From an uncultured bacterium (GTDB lineage Bacteria > Verrucomicrobiota > Kiritimatiellia > CAIVKH01), in assembly GCA_903906425.1 (NCBI GenBank), contig CAIVKH010000231.1, forward strand, positions 1 through 55,519: DNA of 55,519 bases. The letters run 5' to 3'. Within the stretch, counting starts at the first letter, position 1. Each line of letters starts with the position of its first letter. Below are positions 25,268-34,205 of this stretch, piece by piece. The notes beneath the pieces were generated by a model. The model did not search any database. It saw nothing but the letters and a program-made list of their open reading frames with translations, and was not told the origin of the DNA. Made by a program: the position numbers and the translations under genes.

Positions 25268-25310
25268 GCGGCCCGCGGCGCGAAGAGCGCATCGCGGGCC
25301 GCATTTATTT
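25268..25310 (+). terminator. probable terminator
   Basis: Stem GCGGCCCGCG (25268-25277) / CGCGGGCCGC (25293-25302) with a 15-nt loop, followed by ATTTATTTT. Placed 22 bp after the PRC-barrel stop. Confidence 0.75.
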
Positions 25311-25357
25311 TCGCCAGCCGCGGCAGCAGGCGGCGATCCGGCAAACATCACCGGCAC

Positions 25358-25404
25358 TTCCAATGATTGGAAAAGACGGGTCCCCAAACTTCCAATCATT
25401 GGAA
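25358..25404. repeat. dispersed palindrome pair
   Basis: Two perfect copies (25358-25372, 25390-25404), centres 32 bp apart, spacer AAGACGGGTCCCCAAAC. This pair lies between two convergent genes, so it cannot be an ordinary promoter operator. Confidence 0.93.
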
Positions 25405-25421
25405 GAAGCGATGCGCGAAGT

Positions 25422-27137
25422 TCAGGCCGCAGGCTCGATCCATGCCACAGCGTAGGGGCCGAGCGCGATGTCCGGCGCGGAATATCTTCCGCCCAGCAGA
25501 TCGCGAAATCTTCCGTGGCTGCCGGGCCAGCGCACGGTCACGGGCGACGCGGCGGTGTTGTGCAGACACAGGACGAAACGGCCATCGGCGGCGATGCGGC
25601 GGACGGCAAAGACGCGGTCGTCGAGTTGCAACATTTCCTGCGCGGCGTCGGGATGGAAGGCGGGCCGGCTCGCGCGAGCGGCGAGAAGTTTTTTGATGCC
25701 AGCGAGCGAGCGGCTGGCCGGTGACGCGGCATCGCCGAGCGCAGTTTCCAATTCGCCGGCCGGCCACTTGTGACGGTTGATCGAGCGCGCACGTCCGCTC
25801 GTGGTGACGCCGGCGCGGTCGTTCGGCGCGGCGATGAGAGCACCGAAATATACGGACGGAATTCCGCGCAGCGCGAAGCAGACAGCCTGCGAACAGAGAA
25901 AACGCGCGAGGTGTAATTCCGAGGTTTCACCCGGCAAGCCGCCCATCGCGTCGTACCAGGTGATGTTGAGTTCGTACGGGCTTTCGCTGCCGTCAGCGTT
26001 TCGCTTCATCGAGACTTCGCCACCGCGCGCGCGGACGTGCGACAACAACGCGTCGCGCTCGGCCGCGGGAACCAGGCCTTCGATCGGACGGACGCCGATG
26101 CCATCGTGCGATGATGTGAAATTCAGGAATGAACAGCCGACGGGCGGCGGCTGCAATTCATGCGCCCATCGCGTCAGATATTTGGCTGTGCCCCGCGCGA
26201 GAGCGTGCAGCAAAAGCGGCGGTAGGCTGAATTGATAGACCATGTGCGCTTCGTCGCCGTCGCCGAAATAGCTGATGTTCTCCGCGTGCGGGACATTGGT
26301 TTCAGTCACGAGGATGACGCCTGGCGCGACGATTGACAGCAGGTCGCGGATGAGTTTGACCACTTCATGCGTCTGCGGGAGGTGAATGCACGACGTGCCG
26401 ATTTCTTTCCACAGATAGGCGACGGCATCGAACCGGATGATGCGCGCGCCATTTGAAACATAAAAGAGCAGGACGTCCAGCATCTCAAAAAGAACGTCCG
26501 GATTCTGGAAATTCAGATCGGCCTGATCCGCGCTGAACGTCGTCCAGACATGACGCCCGCCATCGCGCGTCGAAAATTTGGTGAGCAAAGGATGTGTGCG
26601 CGGGCGGACAACGGCGGAGAGATCGGCACCGGGATCGGCAGTCAGGAAATAGTCGCGTCCGGGCGCGCGGCCGGCGATGAATTCTTTGAACCAGGCGCTC
26701 TGCGCCGAAACATGATTGAGAACGAGATCAACCATCAGTCGGTGTTTCCGGGCGATGACATTGATGTCGGACCAATCGCCGAGGTCGGCCCTCACCGCGC
26801 GGAAATCAATCACCGAAAAACCATCGTCCGACGAGAAGGGGAAAAACGGAAGGATGTGTAAGGCTGTGAAAACATCACCGGTGTGCCGGTCCAGAAAATG
26901 ATCCAGCGCTGCGAGCGGTTTTTCCGCCGGCGAGAGGACATGGTCACCATACGCAATCAGGACAGCATCGCGCTCGCTCCATCCGGCCATGTTCGGCTGA
27001 GGTTCCTCGTCATGCGTGTAGAGACCGACGAGTACCTCCATCCGCAACGCACAAGCCGCGCCCTTTTCATCGCCATAGATTCTGCGGAGGCGGTCTGTGA
27101 GCCGCCTCAGCACGAATCGTTGTAGCGGTTGAATCAA
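25422..27137 (-). CDS. GH13_18 phosphorylase, candidate glucosylglycerate phosphorylase
   Basis: A 571-residue sucrose-phosphorylase-like enzyme. Catalytic regions in order: DLVLNHVSAQS (region I), RIIRFDAVAYLWKE with the nucleophile Asp (region II), LVTETNVPHAENISYF with the acid/base Glu (region III), and FTSSHDGIGVRP (region IV). TTSGRARSINRHKW is characteristic of the YcjM-like branch that phosphorolyses glucosylglycerate, as opposed to classical sucrose phosphorylases. No signal peptide, so cytoplasmic. With a GT81-like synthase 10 kb away, this would close a synthesis-degradation cycle for glucosylglycerate. Sucrose or a related glucoside is the alternative. Confidence 0.83.
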   Translation of the reverse strand: MIQPLQRFVLRRLTDRLRRIYGDEKGAACALRMEVLVGLYTHDEEPQPNMAGWSERDAVLIAYGDHVLSPAEKPLAALDHFLDRHTGDVFTALHILPFFPFSSDDGFSVIDFRAVRADLGDWSDINVIARKHRLMVDLVLNHVSAQSAWFKEFIAGRAPGRDYFLTADPGADLSAVVRPRTHPLLTKFSTRDGGRHVWTTFSADQADLNFQNPDVLFEMLDVLLFYVSNGARIIRFDAVAYLWKEIGTSCIHLPQTHEVVKLIRDLLSIVAPGVILVTETNVPHAENISYFGDGDEAHMVYQFSLPPLLLHALARGTAKYLTRWAHELQPPPVGCSFLNFTSSHDGIGVRPIEGLVPAAERDALLSHVRARGGEVSMKRNADGSESPYELNITWYDAMGGLPGETSELHLARFLCSQAVCFALRGIPSVYFGALIAAPNDRAGVTTSGRARSINRHKWPAGELETALGDAASPASRSLAGIKKLLAARASRPAFHPDAAQEMLQLDDRVFAVRRIAADGRFVLCLHNTAASPVTVRWPGSHGRFRDLLGGRYSAPDIALGPYAVAWIEPAA

Positions 27138-27229
27138 CTAACAATCCAAACCAACGAGTACTTTGTTTCGCCCATCCGCGTTTTATGAAATGCGTGTCCG
27201 GAAGTCTGGCCGGTCTCGTTGAATCGCGG

Positions 27230-27778
27230 CTAGAACTTGATCGCGAAGCCGACGTTGACGACGAGGCCGGACAGATCGAAGTTCACGTCGCTTTGGACAT
27301 TTTCGAGGCTGTCTCCGTGTGCTGTCCCGCTCACGCCGCGATACATCGCTTCGACATAAAGCGCCGTGGTCTTTCCCAGTCCAAGCTCCAGCCCGCCAAC
27401 CGCGTACCAGCCCACTTCATCATCCACCTCGTACCTCGTGGATCCTGTTGAATTTCCGTTGAGTATATAGTAGCCGGCACCGGCACCGAGATATGGATTC
27501 ACATTTTCCTCGCCGGCCCGCAACACCAGTCCCGCCTCAAGCGGTATCACCTGCAAGTCCACGGTACCCTTGCCGTCGTTCTCCTTGATGCTGTCAAAAT
27601 AGGCGCCGCGCACCTCGATGCCGAATATCTTGCTCCCCAATACCAGCTTTCCGGCGACCCCAACGTTGTCATTGAAATCCTTCGGATTCCAATACGAACC
27701 CGCCACGCTCACGCTTCCATCAGCCCTCGCGGCACCCGCCGCCAGCAACGCCAACAATACCACTGTCAATTTCTTCAT
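27230..27778 (-). CDS. outer-membrane beta-barrel protein
   Basis: A 182-residue protein with signal peptide (LTVVLLALLAAGAARA) and repeated amphipathic strands (GVAGKLVLGSKIFGIEVRG, VNPYLGAGAGYYILNG, YVEAMYRGVSG) ending VNVGFAIKF with a terminal Phe. YAVGGLELGLGKTTALY suggests an OmpA-like or YfaZ-like barrel. ATG 27778 selected; AAGGGAAAA lies upstream. Confidence 0.78.
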   Translation of the reverse strand: MKKLTVVLLALLAAGAARADGSVSVAGSYWNPKDFNDNVGVAGKLVLGSKIFGIEVRGAYFDSIKENDGKGTVDLQVIPLEAGLVLRAGEENVNPYLGAGAGYYILNGNSTGSTRYEVDDEVGWYAVGGLELGLGKTTALYVEAMYRGVSGTAHGDSLENVQSDVNFDLSGLVVNVGFAIKF

Positions 27779-28230
27779 TTGATTTTCCCTTCGATACGAT
27801 TTAGTCCGAGTTGCACCAGAAACATTGCCGGAATGGCAAAGGGGCGAAATTGCGTATGCCGTATTTGCGACGTCGAGGAATCCGCCATGCCCCGTCATCA
27901 ACAAAACCTGCAACGATGAGCGAGCGAATGTCATATTCCACAAACGCTGACGTGGGCATGACGTTGAGCTTATTTGCAGGCACAAATCGTTTCGGCACCT
28001 TCATCAAGAGTCATCCGACACCGTTCTGCCGTATGAGCACACTTCCGAACTGAAGCGACTTGGCAGCTAAGTTAATTGAGAAGAACACTGTATTGCGGCT
28101 CTCCAATTCCAAAGTCTTGTATGTGAAAGACTGGAGGAAAAAGGCAGATTCTAACAAGGTAGATGCGCGTCAGGGCTGATAGCCGCGCGAAGAAACGCCT
28201 GACGGCGTCACTGCGAACGAAAGACTGCTG

Positions 28231-28371
28231 CAACCCCGTTGGAAATCTCTGCAAAAGCCCCGAATTTGAAAATCGCGGGAAATTTGTCCTTCGGTTTCTT
28301 AGGAAATATGAAGATTTCAATTCGGCAATTTCCGTTTTGCCGACTTTTGCAGAGATTTCCGTTGGGGTTGA
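28231..28371. repeat. long imperfect palindrome (MITE-like)
   Basis: Arms of 17 bp match perfectly: GGAAATCTCTGCAAAAG (28241-28257) and its complement (28344-28360). They extend outward to CAACCCC / GGGGTTG and inward to CCGAATTTGAAAATC / GATTTCAATTCGG with two bulges. It could fold into one ~140-nt hairpin. Confidence 0.75.
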
Positions 28372-28393
28372 AGATGATTTCTCTCTAACTTTT

Positions 28394-28468
28394 CCCAGGG
28401 TAGGCCGCGTAAAAGCCAGGGCCTCACGCGGCCAACCCTGGGCTGTAGGCTTTTCACCCCGTTGGGGT
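28394..28468 (+). repeat. covarying hairpin repeat, copy 1
   Basis: CCCAGGGTAGGCCGCGT (28394) pairs with ACGCGGCCAACCCTGGG (28426-28442), and ACCCCGTTGGGGT (28456-28468) forms a second stem. The reverse complement of 54080-54154 is nearly the same sequence, with paired changes in both stems. Confidence 0.85.
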
Positions 28469-28503
28469 AATTTGGAGCGCGGGCACTTGTGACCGCTTTG
28501 GAC

Positions 28504-28659
28504 GACGCGACTGGTCGCGTCGAGGGAGAGCGGCGACGAGTCGCCGCTCTCCCAAAGGCCGCGACGGAGTCGCGGCCCTACAAAGAAGCGCGCACCATTC
28601 GACAAGCTCATGGCGGGAGGGACTGCGCGCTCCACTCGACGGCGTGGGGTCACGCCGTC
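28504..28659. repeat. cluster of four perfect hairpins
   Basis: Stems: GACGCGAC/GTCGCGTC (28504-28521); 13 bp GGGAGAGCGGCGA with its complement (28524-28553); GGCCGCGA/TCGCGGCC (28557-28577); GACGGCGTG/CACGCCGTC (28638-28659). Loops are 2-5 nt. This type of GC hairpin mosaic recurs at 53738-53975. Confidence 0.8.
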
Positions 28660-28666
28660 TCAATTT

Positions 28667-28713
28667 TTCCAATCATTGGAAACTTGCGGGGGCTTGTTTT
28701 CCAGTCACTGGAA
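28667..28713. repeat. dispersed palindrome pair with dyad-preserving variant
   Basis: Perfect copy 28667-28681; second copy 28699-28713 reads TTCCAGTCACTGGAA, two substitutions that keep the palindrome perfect. Centres 32 bp apart. Spacer ACTTGCGGGGGCTTGTT. Confidence 0.93.
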
Positions 28714-28783
28714 ATTCATCTGGAGGACGAGTCGCGCAAGCAGAAAGTTTGTGGGGCCGTTCATCATGCGCTGCGCTTTCACG

Positions 28784-29860
28784 CTAGCGGCCATCGGAAC
28801 GGGATGGATTCGGTGCGGGGAGCACGGATAGCAGGATCGCGGTGTCGGGAGCCTTGCCGGAGTAGAAGGAGACGTAGTGGGTGCCCTTGATCGCGGTGGC
28901 GTTGGCGTTGCCCGCATCGAACGTGATCTGGCTGCCAGCGGCGACCGGTTCGGAAACGGGCCAGTTGAGCGGATGGTTGAACACGCGGTCTGGTGCGACG
29001 ACGCGACGGCGAAGGAGGCCGGCCTTGCCGCGTTGATAGTAATAGTTGCTTAGCAGGCCGGTTTCGATGTCGAGGATCAGACTCGGCGTGGAGGCGGAGA
29101 CGTCGCCGATGTTGGTTTGCTCGCGCGTCCAGGTCCTGCCGTAGTCGGTCGAAATCATCTGGAATTGTGCGCCGCCGGTTTCGGTGCGACCGATCGCGAG
29201 GAGTTTTCCATCGCCGAGATAAACCGCGGAAGGCTCGGTCGGCCATTGCGCCTTGGTCAGCCCGGATTCGACGGGGGTTTGTTTCCACGTCGCGCCGTTG
29301 TCACCGCTGATCAGCATGCCCCACGAGTGATTCGTGCCGTCATTGCCGTAGTTCCCCGCGAACCACAGTGCCATGAGCCCGACCGTGGGGACCGCAAAGA
29401 CGTCAGTGATCTGAACCGGAGTAACCGCGAGCGCCGGCGTCGCGACGAGCGCGAACTTGACTCCGTCCGAGGTGCGGTACAGGTCGTGCTTCGAGTCCTT
29501 TCCAATTCGACGCACCCAGAGGAGCATCGCCCCGGCGGAATCGAGCCCCTTCCCGACTTCGACCTCGCCGTAGCCCCGCGTGTTGGCGACCACCGTTTCC
29601 GCCGTCCACGTTTTGCCGCCGTCCGTGGAGGTGCGCGCATAAACGGCGCGGGCGTCTTCGCCGATCGTGTGCCCCGAGCCGCGGCTATACACACAGACCA
29701 GCTTCTCTCCGATGGCCTGAATCATCGGCCACGAGTTGTAGCCCTTCGCCTCCTGCACGACGCGCGGCTCCGCGAGGGCATCCAGCTTTTCGGCGGCGTG
29801 GAGCGCGGCGAGCGGCGCGAGCAGGAAAGCGACGAGTTGCGAGATGCAGCGTTTCATCAT
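28784..29860 (-). CDS. secreted sialidase/BNR-repeat family protein
   Basis: A 358-residue exported beta-propeller. The signal peptide (MMKRCISQLVAFLLAPLAALHA) starts at ATG 29860 (or 29857); earlier in-frame ATGs lie within the palindrome array. Asp-box-like motifs occur: ARTSTDGGKTWTAET, LISGDNGATWKQT and ISTDYGRTWTREQ (S-x-D-x-G-x-T-W). These are structural, not catalytic; catalytic sialidase residues cannot be confirmed. It is the last minus-strand gene after the polysaccharide locus. Possibly a glycoside hydrolase acting on the exported polymer or environmental glycans. Confidence 0.8.
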   Translation of the reverse strand: MMKRCISQLVAFLLAPLAALHAAEKLDALAEPRVVQEAKGYNSWPMIQAIGEKLVCVYSRGSGHTIGEDARAVYARTSTDGGKTWTAETVVANTRGYGEVEVGKGLDSAGAMLLWVRRIGKDSKHDLYRTSDGVKFALVATPALAVTPVQITDVFAVPTVGLMALWFAGNYGNDGTNHSWGMLISGDNGATWKQTPVESGLTKAQWPTEPSAVYLGDGKLLAIGRTETGGAQFQMISTDYGRTWTREQTNIGDVSASTPSLILDIETGLLSNYYYQRGKAGLLRRRVVAPDRVFNHPLNWPVSEPVAAGSQITFDAGNANATAIKGTHYVSFYSGKAPDTAILLSVLPAPNPSRSDGR

Positions 29861-29883
29861 TGTTCCATTCGTCATCCGGTCAG

Positions 29884-29960
29884 TTCCAATCATTGCAAGT
29901 TTCGCCCCGTAATTTCCAATCATTGGAAGTCGGCGGGTGGCATTTTTCCAACCATTGGAA
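29884..29960. repeat. dispersed palindrome array, three copies
   Basis: Copies 29884-29898 (TTCCAATCATTGCAA), 29914-29928 (perfect) and 29946-29960 (TTCCAACCATTGGAA). Centres 29891, 29921, 29953: steps of 30 and 32 bp. Immediately upstream of the sialidase-like gene. Confidence 0.92.
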
Positions 29961-30042
29961 ACTTCCCAGAGCGCGGGCGGCGGTTCATTTCAGGGCAAGG
30001 ACGAGGGAGAATTGGGAGCCGTGCTGCACCGAACCGCCCGCC

Positions 30043-31146
30043 TCAATCGCCGAAAAACTCCGCGATGCTTCCGCAGACGTGATCAATTTGCGCGTCCGAC
30101 AATTCCGGAAACATCGGGAGCGAGAGAATCTCGCCGGCGAGTTTTTCCGTGACCGGAAATGCGCCGCGCGCGAGGTTGAGATTCGCATAGGCTCTCTGCA
30201 AGTGGATCGGAATCGGGTAATGAATGCCGCACGAAATTCCGCGCCCGTCCAGAAACGCCAGCAACTCGTCGCGCCGCTGCGTGCGGATCACGAAGAGGTG
30301 ATAGATGTGGCGGCATTCCGCGCGCTCGCGCGGCGTCACGACGGGAAGGCCCGACAGCTTTTCGCGATAGCGGTCCGCGTGGCGGCGGCGCGCCTCGTTC
30401 CACGCCGGCAACCGTTGCAATTTCGCCGAGAGAATCGCGGCCTGCACCGTGTCGAGCCGGCTGTTCCAGCCCGCGACTTCGTGGTGATATTTTTTGCTCT
30501 GGCCGTAATTCCGAAATTGCCGGACTCGCTCCGCGATTTCCGGCGAGTCCGTCGTGACCGCGCCTCCATCGCCGTACGCGCCCAGATTTTTCCCGGGATA
30601 AAAACTGAATCCGTTCGCGTCTCCGAACGAACCGCACGGTCTGCCGCGATAGGTCGCGCCGTGGGCCTGCGCGGCATCCTCGACAATCTTCAAGCCGTGC
30701 CGTCTCGCGATGGCGATGATTTCATCCATCCGCGCCGGCTGGCCGTAAAGATGCACCGGAATGATCGCCCGCGTTTTCTTCGTGACAGCCCGCTCGACAG
30801 CAGCCGGATCAATATTGAAATCGTCTTCGCAGCAATCCACCAGCACCGGCGTCGCGCCCGCGGCGGTGATCGCAAGCACGGTTGCGATGAACGTGTTCGC
30901 CGGCGCGATGACTTCATCGCCCGGCCCGATGTCGAGCGCCTTCAGCGCCCACAGCAGAGCGTCGCAACCTGTCGCGACGCCAACGCAGTTTTTCACACCG
31001 GAAAATTTCGCGAAGTCGCGCTCGAACACGCCGACTTCGTCGCCGAGGATGAAAGCGCCGCGACGGAAAATGTCGTCGACCTTTGCGATCACCTCATCGC
31101 GCAGCGAAAGATACTGCGTCTGCAAATCCACAAATGGAATGTTCAT
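30043..31146 (-). CDS. DegT/DnrJ/EryC1 PLP-dependent sugar aminotransferase
   Basis: A 367-residue enzyme that transfers an amino group to a keto-sugar nucleotide. Residues: [13 protein letters not shown] (cofactor phosphate site), [13 protein letters not shown] with the PLP-ring Asp, and [15 protein letters not shown] with the Schiff-base Lys (~K186). ATG 31146 overlaps the upstream GT2 stop by 4 nt. With the acetyltransferase and dehydrogenase encoded just upstream it fits a WbpB-WbpE-WbpD-type route to a 3-acetamido sugar nucleotide. Confidence 0.93.
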   Translation of the reverse strand: MNIPFVDLQTQYLSLRDEVIAKVDDIFRRGAFILGDEVGVFERDFAKFSGVKNCVGVATGCDALLWALKALDIGPGDEVIAPANTFIATVLAITAAGATPVLVDCCEDDFNIDPAAVERAVTKKTRAIIPVHLYGQPARMDEIIAIARRHGLKIVEDAAQAHGATYRGRPCGSFGDANGFSFYPGKNLGAYGDGGAVTTDSPEIAERVRQFRNYGQSKKYHHEVAGWNSRLDTVQAAILSAKLQRLPAWNEARRRHADRYREKLSGLPVVTPRERAECRHIYHLFVIRTQRRDELLAFLDGRGISCGIHYPIPIHLQRAYANLNLARGAFPVTEKLAGEILSLPMFPELSDAQIDHVCGSIAEFFGD

Positions 31147-31850
31147 CGTCGAATCCCGAGAGCCAGCAGAAATATCGGGCGGAGAATGCTCCACCACCCT
31201 GTCAGCGGTTTCATTTTCGTATATCCGAGTTTCTTCGGCGGATAGATCTTTGTCACGGGCACCTCGGCGAATTTACAGCCGAGCTTGATCGCCTTGAACA
31301 TGATGTAGGGTTCGAGTTCATATTGATCGAGCCACGACTGATCAATGTTGATTCGTGCGTCGTTGAAAACTGAAAGCCGGAACGCGCGGAAACCGTTCGT
31401 GCTGTCCGTCACTTTCCGTCCGCACGCGATGGAAAAAAGAAGCGGATGAAGCCGCGTGGCAAGGCGGCGGTAGAGCGGCATGTTTCCGCCGCGATTTCCA
31501 CCGAGATACCGCGAGCCCTGCACGAAATCGAAATTCTGCTCGCGAATCGGCCGCAACAATTCCGGAATTTCAGCCGGCCGGTCCTTGTCGTTTCCGGCAA
31601 GCACGACCAGCACGTCGAAACCGTTTTGTTGCGCGTAACGGATTCCGGTTCGGATCGCCGCGCCGACGCCGTGCTGACTGTCGTGCGAGACAACTTCGAC
31701 GCCGCGCTTGCGGACTTCATCCGCCGTGCCGTCGGTCGAGCCATCGTCCACGACGATGATCTTGTCCACGATGCCGGGCACAAAGCGGTCAACCACGCTG
31801 CCAATTTTCTTCTCCTCATTGAATGCCACCGGCATCGCGAGGACCTTCAT
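31143..31850 (-). CDS. GT2 glycosyltransferase, dolichol-phosphate-mannose-synthase-like
   Basis: A 235-residue GT-A enzyme. Begins [36 protein letters not shown] is the nucleotide-binding strand; [20 protein letters not shown] holds the metal site (N-D rather than D-x-D); [12 protein letters not shown] follows. The C-terminus has one or two hydrophobic segments ([14 protein letters not shown]). Probably loads a sugar onto a lipid carrier. Overlaps the acyltransferase and aminotransferase genes by 4 nt on each side. Confidence 0.88.
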   Translation of the reverse strand: MKVLAMPVAFNEEKKIGSVVDRFVPGIVDKIIVVDDGSTDGTADEVRKRGVEVVSHDSQHGVGAAIRTGIRYAQQNGFDVLVVLAGNDKDRPAEIPELLRPIREQNFDFVQGSRYLGGNRGGNMPLYRRLATRLHPLLFSIACGRKVTDSTNGFRAFRLSVFNDARINIDQSWLDQYELEPYIMFKAIKLGCKFAEVPVTKIYPPKKLGYTKMKPLTGWWSILRPIFLLALGIRR

Positions 31851-32455
31851 TCCGCGGCCCCTTCCTCGCCACGCAAGCGCAACTGCCCGTCAATTTTTTC
31901 ATACACACGATCGCAGCTGATACATTCCAGGCTTGCCGGCAGCGGATGCCCGCACATGCAGACATGACCGATGGCAACGGCCGGATTACCGGCCACAAGA
32001 CTGAAGTCGGGAACGTTGCGCGCGACCAGCGCGCCAGCCGCGACAGTTGCGTATCGGCCAATCGTGACACCGGCGAGGATCACCGCCTTTGCACCGATGC
32101 TCGCGCCTTCGCGAATGAGCGTCGGGAGGAGCCAGTTTTCCTTTTTGCTGTAGCGTTCTTGTGCGACGGGCGCGCGCGGCGAGCGGGGATAGCGATCGTT
32201 TGTGAACATCACGCCGGGACCAATGAAGACAAAATCTTCGATCTTCACACCTTCCCAGATGCAGACGCCGTTCTTGATCGTCACGCCATTGCCGACGTCC
32301 GCGCCGGATTCGATGAATGAATGATCGCCGATGTTGCAGTCGGTCCTGACGACCGCGCCACGCATGATGTGTGCGAAAGCCCAGATGCGCGTGCCGCGCC
32401 CGATGGATTCGGATTCGTTCAGCGCATTGGGATGGACGAAAACATCACCCGCCAT
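31847..32455 (-). CDS. left-handed beta-helix acyltransferase with C-terminal zinc knuckle
   Basis: A 202-residue LbetaH enzyme with hexapeptide repeats (IGRGTRIWAFAHIMRGAVV, VGNGVTIKNGVCIWEGVKI, IGAKAVILAGVTIGRYATV). Closest in layout to WbpD/WlbB N-acetyltransferases that acetylate 3-amino sugar nucleotides. The last ~40 residues add CMCGHPLPASLECISCDRVY, a two-CxxC pair likely to bind zinc. It overlaps the dehydrogenase gene by 11 nt. Confidence 0.9.
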   Translation of the reverse strand: MAGDVFVHPNALNESESIGRGTRIWAFAHIMRGAVVRTDCNIGDHSFIESGADVGNGVTIKNGVCIWEGVKIEDFVFIGPGVMFTNDRYPRSPRAPVAQERYSKKENWLLPTLIREGASIGAKAVILAGVTIGRYATVAAGALVARNVPDFSLVAGNPAVAIGHVCMCGHPLPASLECISCDRVYEKIDGQLRLRGEEGAAE

Positions 32456-33473
32456 AAATCACATCTTCCGGTGCGCCGCCTTTCGCCAGCGAGCGGCTGA
32501 CGGCTTCGAGGACATCCACCACTTCCGCGGCCTCGCGGGCCGAACCGCGCTCCGCCCGGGAAATTTGCCCGGTGACCAGGCCGATGAATTCCCTGGCCTG
32601 GCGCGCGAGCGGTTCCTGCGGAGGGATGCGCGGCATCACCGCGTCGCCTTCGCGCGTGAGCAATTGAAATTCGCCGAATGTTTCATAAACCGGTTCGCGC
32701 GCGACGCACCTGTCGAAAATGCAGACCGGGCCGGGCTGCCCGAATTCATCCCACGTGATCATTTTCTTTTCACCGACGATCGTGATCTGGCGCACTTTCT
32801 TCGGATCGAGCCAGCTCACGTGAATGTGCCCGATGACGCCGTTGTCATAACGCAGCGTGACGAAGACGATGTCCTCCACCGACGGCCGCAGAAAACCCGC
32901 GCCAACCGCTGAAACTTGCGTGGGCCGCGTTCGGAGCAGATGGCTGAAAATATAGATGTCGTGCGAAGCCAGATCCCACGCCGCGTTCACATCGCTGCGG
33001 AACGGCCCCAGATTTGTGCGAATCGAATTCACGTAATACGGCCGGCCCGCCTCGCCGGCGGCCAGCGCCTTCGCCAGAAACTCGACGCCGGGATTGAAAA
33101 GAAAAACATGGCCGACCATCAGATGCACGCCGCGAACCTCCGCAGCTTCTGCAAGCTTCCATGCGTCTTCACTCCGGTCCGTGACCGGTTTTTCGCACAA
33201 GACATGTTTGCCGGCGGCGATGGCCGCGGAGACGATTTGGAAATGCGTCGAAGTCGGCGTCGCGACGACCACGGCATCAATCTCGGGCGACGATATGATC
33301 TCACGATAATCGGCAACCAGGCGGACCGCCGGATACGATTCCGCCAGGCGCGCCCGCGCCGCCTCGCTCGGATCGGCGGCGGCGGCGACGCGGCAGCCGC
33401 GGAGCGCGGAAAAATTCCTGACGTGGTTTGGTCCCCATCGGCCCAGGCCAATGATCGCAATGTTTACGGCCAT
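32445..33473 (-). CDS. Gfo/Idh/MocA-family oxidoreductase
   Basis: A 342-residue NAD(P)-dependent dehydrogenase. IAIIGLGRWGPNHVRNF is the Rossmann loop; VVVATPTSTHFQIVSAAIAA and HVLCEKPVT give the cofactor site with the catalytic Lys of the EKP motif. The C-terminal beta-sheet domain (RYDNGVIGHIHVSWLDP) binds the substrate. In this setting it is likely the WbpB-type step that oxidises the 3-OH of a UDP-sugar before transamination. Confidence 0.9.
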   Translation of the reverse strand: MAVNIAIIGLGRWGPNHVRNFSALRGCRVAAAADPSEAARARLAESYPAVRLVADYREIISSPEIDAVVVATPTSTHFQIVSAAIAAGKHVLCEKPVTDRSEDAWKLAEAAEVRGVHLMVGHVFLFNPGVEFLAKALAAGEAGRPYYVNSIRTNLGPFRSDVNAAWDLASHDIYIFSHLLRTRPTQVSAVGAGFLRPSVEDIVFVTLRYDNGVIGHIHVSWLDPKKVRQITIVGEKKMITWDEFGQPGPVCIFDRCVAREPVYETFGEFQLLTREGDAVMPRIPPQEPLARQAREFIGLVTGQISRAERGSAREAAEVVDVLEAVSRSLAKGGAPEDVIYGG

Positions 33474-33494
33474 GTTCGCTGTTTCTCCCGGTCA

Positions 33495-34205
33495 TCAATC
33501 CATGAAACGATATTTGAGGACGCAGCGCAGCGCGCTGACGCCGTCCTTCCACGTGATCTTCTTTCCCTCGTCGTAGTCGCGGCCGTAGTAGGAAATCGGC
33601 ACCTCGTAAACCCGGCATCGTTTCTTCGCGATCTTCGCGGTGATTTCAATTTCGAAACCAAACCGGTTTTCGCGAATGACCATGCCGTTGATGATGTCGC
33701 GCCGGAAGGCCTTGTAGCACACCTCCACATCGGTGAGGTTCAAGTTCGTCATCATGTTTGAAAACGTTGTCAGGAATTTATTGCCGACCATGTGCCAGAA
33801 AAAAAGCACGCGATGGGCGCCGCCACCGATGAAGCGCGAACCGAAAACAACATCGGCGTGGCCTTCGAGAATCGGCGCGAGCAGTTGAACGTAGTCGCGC
33901 GGATCGTATTCAAGATCCGCGTCCTGGATGATGACGACATCGCCCGTTGCCGCGGCAAAGCCTGTCCGCAGCGCCGCGCCCTTGCCCTGGTTGACGTCGT
34001 GATGAAGCACCTTGAGCGCGGGCAGATCTTTTTTCAGCCCTTCAAGCGCCGCGCCGGTTCCATCGCTCGAGCAGTCGTTGACGACGATGATTTCCTTTTG
34101 CAGCGGAATCTCGACGGCATGAACCGCGCGGACGACCCGCTCGATCGTGCGTTCCTCGTTGAACACCGGAATCACGACGGAAAGAGTTTTGAAAACCCCG
34201 CTCAC
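33495..34205 (-). CDS. GT2 glycosyltransferase
   Basis: A 236-residue GT-A enzyme: [52 protein letters not shown] (clear DAD metal motif) and [11 protein letters not shown]. Resembles polyprenyl-phosphate glycosyltransferases of the DPM1-like class. Start GTG 34205 overlaps the FkbM stop by 4 nt (GTGA). No membrane anchor seen beyond a short hydrophobic patch ([14 protein letters not shown]). Confidence 0.9.
   Translation of the reverse strand: MSGVFKTLSVVIPVFNEERTIERVVRAVHAVEIPLQKEIIVVNDCSSDGTGAALEGLKKDLPALKVLHHDVNQGKGAALRTGFAAATGDVVIIQDADLEYDPRDYVQLLAPILEGHADVVFGSRFIGGGAHRVLFFWHMVGNKFLTTFSNMMTNLNLTDVEVCYKAFRRDIINGMVIRENRFGFEIEITAKIAKKRCRVYEVPISYYGRDYDEGKKITWKDGVSALRCVLKYRFMD

Larger units (their letters stand above)
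27779..28783. other. 1-kb gene-free region rich in hairpins
   Basis: No supported gene. From about 28231 onward it holds a ~140-bp palindrome, a copy of the covarying hairpin repeat, four perfect hairpins (28504-28659) and a palindrome pair. 27779-28230 has no recognised element; the promoter for the barrel protein must lie in its left end. Confidence 0.6.

Noticed and set aside
25358..25404. Palindrome pairs as rho-independent terminators
   Set aside because: The stem is only six A/T-rich pairs with a 3-nt loop and no T-run follows; many loci are upstream of genes or inside them.
28504..28659. A structured non-coding RNA gene
   Set aside because: Four hairpins are perfect, but there is no promoter or covariation evidence for this cluster; it looks like a mosaic of repeat hairpins.
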